A stretch of 33,328 bases of DNA from Alphaproteobacteria bacterium (GTDB lineage Bacteria; Pseudomonadota; Alphaproteobacteria; Puniceispirillales; Puniceispirillaceae), in the NCBI GenBank assembly GCA_022425485.1, contig JAKMFL010000062.1, forward strand, positions 1 through 33,328, written 5' to 3'. The notes beneath the pieces were generated by a model, which saw only the letters and a program-made list of their open reading frames with translations, was not told where the DNA came from and did not search any database. Of this stretch, positions 26,321-33,328 are shown piece by piece (position 1 is the first letter of the stretch; each line of letters begins with the position of its first letter). Both the position numbers and the translations under genes were made by a program.

Positions 26321-29211
26321 TAAGATACCTTTTTCCTTTTCTCACGCGCTGGTTTTAGCAAACGTGCTAAATAAGACCCTGTATGCGAGCCACTAACTTC
26401 TGCGACCTTCTCTGGTGTACCAGCAGCAACAATTTCGCCCCCGCCATCGCCGCCTTCTGGCCCAAGGTCAATAATCCAATCTGCGGTTTTAATTACATCC
26501 AGATTATGCTCGATCACAATGACCGTATTACCAGCTTCAACCAGCTCATGCAAAACTTCTAGTAGTTTAGCTATATCAGCAAAATGCAGACCCGTGGTCG
26601 GCTCATCCAGAATATACACCGTGCGCCCTGTTGCACGCTTGGATAATTCTTTGGATAATTTTACCCGCTGGGCTTCCCCGCCTGATAGGGTGGTAGCTTG
26701 CTGACCAATGCGCACATAACCCAAGCCAACCCGCAACATCGTTTGCAGCTTGTCACGAATAGAGGGCACGGCTTTGAAAAAGCTGACCCCTTCTTCAACT
26801 GTCATATCCAGAACATCTGCTACGGACTTGCCGCGCCATAAAATTTCTAAAGTTTCACGATTATATCTACGCCCCTTGCAGCTATCGCAGGTAACATAAA
26901 CATCAGGCAGAAAATGCATCTCGATTTTAATGACGCCATCGCCTTGGCAGGCCTCACATCTGCCGCCTTTGACATTAAAGCTAAAGCGGCCCGGCGTGTA
27001 GCCCCGCGATTTAGCTTCTGGCAGGCCCGCAAACCATTCGCGAATAGGGGTAAAAGCCCCTGTATAGGTAGCTGGATTAGAGCGCGGGGTGCGACCAATA
27101 GGCGACTGATCGATATCTACCACCTTATCCAGAAGCTCTATACCCTCAATTTGTGCATGTGGGGCAGGGATTTCGCGGCTTTTATGTAACCGCCGTGACA
27201 ATGCTTTCCACAAGGTTTCTAAAATAAGCGTAGATTTGCCGCCGCCAGAGACGCCGGTAATGCATGTCAACACGCCTAGCGGAATTTCTGCATTTACAGA
27301 TTTCAGATTATTGCCCGTTGCGCCTTTTACCTTAAGGCTACGTTTTTTATCAAACTTCCGGCGTTTTGCAGGAACAGTTATTTCCCTCGCACCGCTTAAA
27401 TATTGCCCTGTCAGAGAGGCGGGATTGGCCAGAATATCGGATAACACGCCTTCCGCTACAACTGTGCCGCCATGCACCCCCGCACCGGGGCCCATATCCA
27501 CCACATAATCAGCCGCACGAATGGCATCTTCATCATGTTCTACCACCAATACAGTATTGCCAAGGTCGCGCAGGCGCGTCAGCGTTGCTAGCAAGCGGTC
27601 ATTATCACGCTGATGAAGGCCGATGGATGGCTCATCTAGCACATATAAAACGCCTGTCAGCCCAGAGCCGATTTGTGAGGCTAGGCGGATACGTTGCGAC
27701 TCTCCGCCCGAAAGGGTGCCTGAATTTCGCGAAAGGTTTAGATAGCGCAACCCGACATTAGCCAGAAAGCCCAGCCGCTCATTAATTTCTTTCAAGATGC
27801 GTGAGGCAATCTCTTGATCCTGCGCCGATAATTTTTCTTCAAGTTCCGTAAACCAGACGACGGCATCTCCAATCGAAAGCGCAGAAATATCGGATATGTC
27901 CCTACCTTCAATTTTTACCGCTAGCGCTTCTGATTTCAGCCGCTTTCCCTTACAATCCTCACACGGTTGGATAGCGCGGAACTGGTCAAGCTCGTCCCGC
28001 ACCCAATTTGAATCAGTTTCAATAAAGCGGCGGGTCAGATTGGGAATAATTCCCTCAAACGGCTTGGATGTTTTATAAGAACGCAAACCGTCATCATAGA
28101 CCATTTGTACCGCTTCATTATCGCTACCAAAAAGTAAAACCTGCTGAATTTTTCTGTCGAGGTCACAAAAGGGCACATCTATAGAAAAACCATAATGCTG
28201 GGCAAGGCTCTGTAATGTTTGCAAGTAATATTTAGAAGTGGTCTTTGCCCATGGTGCGAGCGCACCGCCGCGCAGAGACAAATCGGTATCTGGCACGATA
28301 AGCTGTTCTTCAAAATGCGACGAAACCCCCAAACCATCGCAAGAAGGGCAAGCACCAAACGGATTATTGAAAGAAAACAGGCGCGGCTCTACCTCATCAA
28401 TGGTAAAGCCAGATACAGGACAGGCAAAACGCGCAGAAAATACAGACCGTTGGCCTGATTTAGCATCATCAGCAAAGGTCAATCCGTCTGCCAGCTCTAG
28501 CGCAGTTTCCAGCGAATCAGCCAAACGCGTTGCAAGTGTTTCCTGTTCTTTTTTAATGACCAGCCGGTCTACAACAATCTCTATATCGTGCCTTTTCTTT
28601 TTATCTAGGGCAGGCGGATTATCGAGCTCGTAAAATTCGCCATCAATTCGGGCCCGGCCAAACCCTTTCTGTAACCATGTGGCCATTTCCTTGCGATACT
28701 CCCCTTTGCGCCCGCGTATCACAGGGGCCAGCAAATACAGACGTGTACCTTCTTCCATCCCTAAAATTATATCTACCATCTGGCTAACGGTTTGCGACGT
28801 AATTGGTAAGCCTGTTGCTGGCGAATAGGGCACCCCAACCCGCGCCCACAACAAACGCATATAATCATAAATCTCGGTGACTGTTCCAACGGTTGAACGG
28901 GGATTGCGTGACGTGGTTTTCTGTTCAATAGAGATTGCCGGCGACAGGCCTTCAATAAGGTCTACATCTGGCTTTTGCATCATCTCTAGGAATTGGCGTG
29001 CATAGGCAGAAAGCGATTCGACATATCGGCGTTGGCCTTCTGCATAAATTGTATCAAAGGCAAGGCTGGATTTACCTGAACCTGAAAGTCCGGTAATCAC
29101 CACCAGACTATCACGCGGCAGGTCTACATTTACGTTGCGCAGATTATGTTCACGCGCACCGCGTACGCTGATATAGCGGGTATTTTGGTCAAACCCTATC
29201 TTTTTCGTCAT
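26320..29211 (-). CDS. uvrA: Excinuclease ABC subunit A
   Basis: UvrA finds helix-distorting lesions in nucleotide excision repair. The 963-residue protein has two ABC modules. Walker A motifs are GLSGSGKSS (41-49) and GVSGGGKST; signatures are [16 protein letters not shown] and [16 protein letters not shown]; Walker B motifs are [13 protein letters not shown] and [13 protein letters not shown]. The C-terminal zinc module has CEACQGDG and CDSCKGRRY, all four Cys present. The other zinc finger reads CPVSGFT (C264, S267) with CPSC (C288, C291), so one ligand is Ser; I recall the same change in other alphaproteobacteria. It is divergent from ssb. I found no canonical LexA site upstream. Confidence 0.97.
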   Translation of the reverse strand: MTKKIGFDQNTRYISVRGAREHNLRNVNVDLPRDSLVVITGLSGSGKSSLAFDTIYAEGQRRYVESLSAYARQFLEMMQKPDVDLIEGLSPAISIEQKTTSRNPRSTVGTVTEIYDYMRLLWARVGVPYSPATGLPITSQTVSQMVDIILGMEEGTRLYLLAPVIRGRKGEYRKEMATWLQKGFGRARIDGEFYELDNPPALDKKKRHDIEIVVDRLVIKKEQETLATRLADSLETALELADGLTFADDAKSGQRSVFSARFACPVSGFTIDEVEPRLFSFNNPFGACPSCDGLGVSSHFEEQLIVPDTDLSLRGGALAPWAKTTSKYYLQTLQSLAQHYGFSIDVPFCDLDRKIQQVLLFGSDNEAVQMVYDDGLRSYKTSKPFEGIIPNLTRRFIETDSNWVRDELDQFRAIQPCEDCKGKRLKSEALAVKIEGRDISDISALSIGDAVVWFTELEEKLSAQDQEIASRILKEINERLGFLANVGLRYLNLSRNSGTLSGGESQRIRLASQIGSGLTGVLYVLDEPSIGLHQRDNDRLLATLTRLRDLGNTVLVVEHDEDAIRAADYVVDMGPGAGVHGGTVVAEGVLSDILANPASLTGQYLSGAREITVPAKRRKFDKKRSLKVKGATGNNLKSVNAEIPLGVLTCITGVSGGGKSTLILETLWKALSRRLHKSREIPAPHAQIEGIELLDKVVDIDQSPIGRTPRSNPATYTGAFTPIREWFAGLPEAKSRGYTPGRFSFNVKGGRCEACQGDGVIKIEMHFLPDVYVTCDSCKGRRYNRETLEILWRGKSVADVLDMTVEEGVSFFKAVPSIRDKLQTMLRVGLGYVRIGQQATTLSGGEAQRVKLSKELSKRATGRTVYILDEPTTGLHFADIAKLLEVLHELVEAGNTVIVIEHNLDVIKTADWIIDLGPEGGDGGGEIVAAGTPEKVAEVSGSHTGSYLARLLKPAREKRKKVS

Positions 29212-29484
29212 TATCCATGCCTATAAATACTTATTTGCTTATATCTACGCCAAATCTACCAACAATGCTCATTCGAACTTTGCATCAGGCAGTATATTTT
29301 ATTTGCGAATACCCGCATCAATATAACGCAATTTAATCGTCAAACAGCTATACTCTTAAAAAAAATATTTTAACTCTTCTGTTTTGCTGTTTATGAACTG
29401 TGCTAGGGTGAGGTCAGGAAAGGCAGTTTGAAAAATAAAATTGCTATAAAGACATTAATTAAAGGACGCTAAGGAGCTTGATAG
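29212..29484. other. Divergent uvrA/ssb intergenic region
   Basis: These 273 A/T-rich bases should hold promoters for both uvrA and ssb. I see no gene and no GAAC-N7-GAAC or GTTC-N7-GTTC (alphaproteobacterial LexA) box. The only clear signal is AAGGAG (29471-29476), the ssb ribosome site. Confidence 0.5.
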
Positions 29485-29967
29485 ATGGCTGGCAGTGTAA
29501 ATAAAGTAACGCTTCTTGGGAATTTGGGGCGTGACCCAGAAGTAAGAAGCACTCAAGATGGCATGAAAATTGTCAATTTGTCTATCGCGACATCAGAGCG
29601 TTGGAAAGATCGTAATTCAGGCGAGCAGCGTGAAAAAACGGAATGGCACCGCGTCGTTATTTTTAACGAAAACCTTGCTAGAATTGCAGAGCAATATCTG
29701 CGCAAAGGCAGCACTGTTTATATAGAAGGTCAGCTTCAGACCCGCAAATGGACAGACCAGCAAGGGGTAGAGAAATATACTACCGAGATTGTGCTGCAAC
29801 GGTATCGCGGTGAGTTAACACTGCTTGGTAGCCGTCAAGAAGGCATGGGCGGAGGCGCTATCGGCAGTGATATGGGCGGAAGCCCGCCTGCGATGTCATC
29901 TGGTGAGCAAATGAGCCCGCCACCCCTAGCTGGCGGCGATAATTTGGATGATGATATCCCCTTTTAG
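29485..29967 (+). CDS. ssb: Single-stranded DNA-binding protein
   Basis: SSB coats single-stranded DNA in replication and repair. The 160-residue protein has an N-terminal OB fold (about 4-112), starting [43 protein letters not shown] and [12 protein letters not shown] are typical. A Gly/Ser/Pro-rich linker leads to the acidic tip DDDIPF, which docks repair and replication partners. AAGGAG lies eight bases before the ATG. Confidence 0.97.
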   Translation: MAGSVNKVTLLGNLGRDPEVRSTQDGMKIVNLSIATSERWKDRNSGEQREKTEWHRVVIFNENLARIAEQYLRKGSTVYIEGQLQTRKWTDQQGVEKYTTEIVLQRYRGELTLLGSRQEGMGGGAIGSDMGGSPPAMSSGEQMSPPPLAGGDNLDDDIPF

Positions 29968-30047
29968 GACGTTTTTCTTAGCCATCCCTATTTTTATTAA
30001 AAAAATGACTCTTTTGTAACAATATCTGGTGTTTCAACCGCCTGATA

Positions 30048-30056
30048 TGGTATAGA
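30048..30056 (+). promoter_or_regulatory. Candidate extended -10 promoter for gyrA
   Basis: TGG followed by TATAGA matches an extended -10 element (TGn-TATAAT), 40 bases before the gyrA start. No convincing -35 is present. This is a pattern match only. Confidence 0.28.
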
Positions 30057-30096
30057 TATTGAGTATTTTTCTTTTTTAGGGAATGGGGAAACTTCT

Positions 30097-32868
30097 TTGT
30101 CTGATTCGACCCTGCCACCCGCAGAATCTGGCCCATTAATCTCAATTTCAGATGAGATGCGGCGCTCTTATCTCGATTACGCGATGAGTGTTATCGTCTC
30201 ACGCGCGCTTCCAGATGTACGTGACGGATTAAAGCCCGTCCATCGGCGTATTTTATATGCGATGATGGAGGGAAATTATGACTGGTCGAAGCCGCCACGC
30301 AAATCGGCGCGTATCGTCGGGGATGTGATGGGTAACTATCACCCGCATGGGGATAGCTCCATCTATGAAGCGATGGTTCGCATGGCACAAGATTTCTCTA
30401 TGCGTCTGCCGCTTGTAGACGGGCAGGGCAATTTTGGCTCGGTGGATGGCGACCCAGCTGCGGCCATGCGATATACCGAATCACGCCTCGCTAGGGCTGC
30501 GGAATCGCTGCTTCGTGATATTGATAAAAATACCGTTGATTTCATTCCCAATTATGATGAAACGCAAGAAGAGCCATCTGTTCTGCCTGCCGAATATCCC
30601 AATCTGCTGGTTAATGGTGCAGGGGGTATTGCGGTTGGTATGGCAACCAATATACCGCCGCATAATCCGGGGGAAGTTATCCGCGCTTGTATGGCGATAA
30701 TCGAAAACCCTGATTTAAGCGAAGAAGAATTGATGGAGATTGTTCCCGGTCCAGATTTTCCAACTGGCGCTCTTATCATGGGACGATCTGGCATCCGTGA
30801 TGCGTTTCGAACTGGCCGTGGCTCTGTAATGATGCGTGCAAAAGCAGAGGTGCAAACCACTGCCAAAGACCGGGAACAAATTATCATCACCGAAATTCCC
30901 TATCAGGTTAATAAAGCACAATTATTGGAACGTGTTGGCGAGCTGGTGCGCGAAAAAACCATTGAAGGTATTTCTGATATTCGTGACGAGTCTGACCGCA
31001 AGGGCATGCGGGTAGTGATAGAAATCAAGCGGGATGGGTCTGGCGATGTCGTCCTAAACCAGCTTTATCGTCATACTAGGCTGCAAACCAGCTTTGCGGT
31101 CAATATGCTTGCGATGCATAATGGACGCCCGCAACAGATGAGCCTGCGCGAAGTTTTAGACGCGTTTTGCAGTTTCCGCCGTGAGGTTATCACCCGCCGA
31201 ACACGCTATTTGCTCTCTAAATCGAGAGATAGAGCGCATATTCTGGCTGGCTTACTGGTTGCACTGGCTTCCATTGATGAGATTATTGAGCTGATAAAAA
31301 ATGCAGCAAATGCAGAGCAAGCGCGCAATGGTTTAATGGCTAAAGCATGGCCAGCCTCTGAGGTCGAAGCCTTTATATCGCTAATTGATGACCCGGGCCA
31401 TAAGGTGATAGATGGGCATTATCATCTATCAGAGACACAAGCACGCGCCATTCTAGAGCTACGCTTGCAACGCTTAACCGGCATGGAACGCGACAAGCTA
31501 GCGGACGAAACGCGCGAATTGGCTGACCAGATAGAAGACTATCTGGAGATTCTATCTAGTAGTGCACGTCTTACAGACGTGGTTTTAGAAGAGTTGAAAG
31601 CTACCCATGAACGTCTGGATAATCCGCGCCGCACAGAGATATCGGATGCGCTTGCGGATCAAGATGATGAAGATTTAATCCAGCAAGAAGATATGGTAGT
31701 TACCGTCAGCCATCGCGGTTATATCAAGCGGGTTGCCTTGTCAGATTACCGCGCCCAACGACGCGGCGGTAAGGGCAGAACTGGCATGAAAACGCGCGAG
31801 GAAGATTTTGTAACGCGCCTTTTTGTTGCCAACACCCATACCCCTATTCTGTTTTTTACCTCTAAGGGCATGGTTTATCAGCTGAAATGTTACAAATTGC
31901 CCGTAGCCTCACCGCAAGCAATCGGTAAAGCAATGGTAAATATGCTGCCAATCGCCCCAGAAGAGACGATACAAACGGTTATGCCGATGCCGCAAGATGA
32001 GGCAAGCTGGGAAAAGCTAAACATCCTGTTTGCAACGGCAAAGGGTAATATTCGCCGCAATCTACTTTCTGATTTCACCAATATTATGCGCAATGGTAAA
32101 ATTGCAATGAAATTGGATGAAGATGATAGCCTTATCGGTGTTCTGCCTTGTCAGGATGCTGATAATGTATTGCTGGCTTCGCGCAATGGTAAGGCTATTC
32201 GCTTTGCGGTTGATGAAGTCCGGGTATTTAAAGGGCGCGGGTCTGTTGGGGTGCGCGGTATGCGCTTGCTGAATAAGGACTATCTTGTCTCGATGTGCGT
32301 TATTCGCGACCCTAATCGCGAGTTTGTGCTGTCTATTACGGAAAATGGCTATGGCAAGCGGACATCTGTTGGCGATTATCGGCGTACGGGTCGCGGCGGG
32401 CAGGGGGTTGCTAATATTGAAACCTCAGACCGCAACGGTTTAGTGGTTGCCTCCTTTACCGTTTTTGCCGAGGATCAGTTAATGCTGGTTACAGATGCTG
32501 GCAAAGTTATCCGTATCCGCGTGGATGGCGGTGAGGGCGATACAATCCGTGTAGCGGGCCGAAAAACCCAAGGTGTTCGCTTATTTGAAGTTGATGGAAC
32601 AGAAAAAGTTGTATCTGTAGGCGTTATCCGCGATGCAGATACCGATGATGAGGAAGAAGAGCTAGGGTCTGAAGTAGGGTCTGACTTAGACACTGACTTA
32701 GGCGCTGAATTAGGCGCTGGGGATGCTGTTGCAGACACAAATGCTATGCAAGCCTCAGCAGAGGGCGCAGAGACAACAGACGGTATTGATACAGATGGCG
32801 CGGATGCAGATGATGCGGATACAAATGGCGCGGATGCAACCTCGCCAGATACAGATGAGGCACCTTAA
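30097..32868 (+). CDS. gyrA: DNA gyrase subunit A
   Basis: GyrA is the breakage-reunion subunit of gyrase, which introduces negative supercoils. The 923-residue protein starts at a TTG with GGGGAA six bases before it. The catalytic Tyr is Y126 in [14 protein letters not shown]. The quinolone-binding segment is [15 protein letters not shown]: the E. coli Ser83 equivalent is Ser (S87) and the Asp87 equivalent is Glu (E91). The C-terminal beta-pinwheel begins with the GyrA box QRRGGKG. After the pinwheel, residues from about 846 to the end are a very acidic Asp/Ala/Thr/Glu/Gly tail encoded by repetitive DNA, longer than in E. coli. The stop overlaps coaD by one base. Confidence 0.97.
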   Translation: MSDSTLPPAESGPLISISDEMRRSYLDYAMSVIVSRALPDVRDGLKPVHRRILYAMMEGNYDWSKPPRKSARIVGDVMGNYHPHGDSSIYEAMVRMAQDFSMRLPLVDGQGNFGSVDGDPAAAMRYTESRLARAAESLLRDIDKNTVDFIPNYDETQEEPSVLPAEYPNLLVNGAGGIAVGMATNIPPHNPGEVIRACMAIIENPDLSEEELMEIVPGPDFPTGALIMGRSGIRDAFRTGRGSVMMRAKAEVQTTAKDREQIIITEIPYQVNKAQLLERVGELVREKTIEGISDIRDESDRKGMRVVIEIKRDGSGDVVLNQLYRHTRLQTSFAVNMLAMHNGRPQQMSLREVLDAFCSFRREVITRRTRYLLSKSRDRAHILAGLLVALASIDEIIELIKNAANAEQARNGLMAKAWPASEVEAFISLIDDPGHKVIDGHYHLSETQARAILELRLQRLTGMERDKLADETRELADQIEDYLEILSSSARLTDVVLEELKATHERLDNPRRTEISDALADQDDEDLIQQEDMVVTVSHRGYIKRVALSDYRAQRRGGKGRTGMKTREEDFVTRLFVANTHTPILFFTSKGMVYQLKCYKLPVASPQAIGKAMVNMLPIAPEETIQTVMPMPQDEASWEKLNILFATAKGNIRRNLLSDFTNIMRNGKIAMKLDEDDSLIGVLPCQDADNVLLASRNGKAIRFAVDEVRVFKGRGSVGVRGMRLLNKDYLVSMCVIRDPNREFVLSITENGYGKRTSVGDYRRTGRGGQGVANIETSDRNGLVVASFTVFAEDQLMLVTDAGKVIRIRVDGGEGDTIRVAGRKTQGVRLFEVDGTEKVVSVGVIRDADTDDEEEELGSEVGSDLDTDLGAELGAGDAVADTNAMQASAEGAETTDGIDTDGADADDADTNGADATSPDTDEAP
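32631..32865 (+). repeat. Low-complexity repetitive DNA encoding the acidic GyrA tail
   Basis: Short imperfect in-frame repeats (GGGTCTGA, GACTTAG, GGCGCTGAATTA, GGCGCGGATGCA and relatives) encode about 78 residues dominated by Asp, Glu, Ala, Thr and Gly. The pattern suggests growth by slippage. Confidence 0.7.
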
Positions 32869-33328
32869 TGGCGCGAATAGGCTTATATCCCGGCACGTTT
32901 GACCCGCTAACCTACGGTCATTTGGATATTATGACCCGCGCAAGCCATATTTGCGATATACTGGTTATTGGTGTTGCTGAAAATAGCGGTAAATCCCCTA
33001 TATTTTCGCTTAATGAGCGGCTAGAGATCATTCAAGAACAAATGGACGTATCGCAAAAGAAACAAAAGACAAATAAAGAAATAATTGTGAAAAGCTTTAC
33101 AGGTTTGCTGACCGATTTTGCGCAAATCGTTGAGGCTGATTTTATCATTCGCGGCCTAAGGGCAGTGTCTGATTTTGAATATGAATTTCAGATGGCCAGT
33201 GCTAATCGCCGCCTGAAAGGTAATCTTGAGACAATTTTTCTAACCGCTTCCGAAAACCAGCATTTTGTCGCCTCATCCTTGGTAAAGGAAATCGCCAAAT
33301 TTGGCGGCGATATTTCCTCTTTCGTGCC
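32868..33328 (+). CDS. coaD: Phosphopantetheine adenylyltransferase (3' truncated by window end)
   Basis: CoaD adds AMP to 4'-phosphopantetheine in coenzyme A synthesis. The 153 codons present are nearly the whole gene (the family is about 160-170 residues). The nucleotidyltransferase motif is LYPGTFDPLTYGHLDI, with T15-Y-G-H18 as the TxGH element. FIIRGLRAVSDFEYEFQMA is the substrate-binding loop. HFVASSLVKEIAKFGGDIS is the C-terminal ATP site, with VASS where ISSS is common. The ATG overlaps the gyrA stop (TAATG). gyrA-coaD adjacency is usual in alphaproteobacteria. Confidence 0.95.
   Translation, partial: MARIGLYPGTFDPLTYGHLDIMTRASHICDILVIGVAENSGKSPIFSLNERLEIIQEQMDVSQKKQKTNKEIIVKSFTGLLTDFAQIVEADFIIRGLRAVSDFEYEFQMASANRRLKGNLETIFLTASENQHFVASSLVKEIAKFGGDISSFV

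Noticed and set aside
29212-29484. SOS (LexA) box between uvrA and ssb
   Set aside because: GAAC occurs near 29274 and 29394, but no second GAAC or GTTC lies seven bases away, and no CTG-N10-CAG site was found.

Overview
This window carries housekeeping genes of an alphaproteobacterium, with GC content a little under 50% by eye. The gene order supports the assignment: tolC then a PopZ-like DUF2497 gene then valS; erpA-xth divergent from dgt-argS-SPOR; scpAB-tatABC-serS-surE-pcm-LytM; yajC-secDF followed by Mth938-like and squalene/phytoene-synthase-like genes; and ssb, gyrA, coaD. Several proteins are of alphaproteobacterial type, including the TatA start, the short three-cysteine IlvD, and a UvrA whose first zinc finger lacks a cysteine. 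A marine SAR116-like lineage would fit, but that is an inference from composition and order only.

Layout. 1-693 is the 3' end of a TolC-type outer membrane factor. 746-4190 holds the PopZ-like gene and valS. 4215-5942 is ilvD, closed by a clear intrinsic terminator. 6050-7204 (minus strand) is xth and an A-type Fe-S carrier. 7336-13808 (plus) is dgt, argS, a SPOR-domain membrane protein, scpA, scpB and an orphan FbpC/PotA-type ABC ATPase. 13935-15767 is tatABC, with its own candidate promoter and an odd repeat array between tatA and tatB. 15824-19589 is serS, surE, pcm and a LysM/LytM lipoprotein. 19628-20482 (minus) is a DUF815 AAA+ ATPase. After a 334-base gap come yajC, secD, secF and homologues of the mitochondrial complex I assembly factors NDUFAF3 and NDUFAF6 (20817-24918). 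24902-29211 (minus) is uvrA-trmFO. 29485-33328 is ssb, gyrA and the nearly complete coaD, cut by the window end.

The genes cover tRNA charging and modification, branched-chain amino acid synthesis, DNA repair and topology, chromosome segregation, Sec and Tat export, and envelope upkeep. Genes packed with 1-4 base overlaps (scpA/scpB, tatB/tatC, surE/pcm, uvrA/trmFO, gyrA/coaD) suggest translational coupling. I see no mobile element, CRISPR array, prophage, tRNA or rRNA.

I did not find a convincing undescribed system. The points most worth a second look are: the lysine/alanine tail on TatA, with a weaker one on TatB; the five-copy degenerate repeat between tatA and tatB; the structured 334-base region and terminator-like hairpin before yajC; the absence of nagZ and presence of an orphan ABC ATPase in an otherwise conserved cluster; a strongly diverged PopZ-like protein; and the long acidic tail of GyrA.
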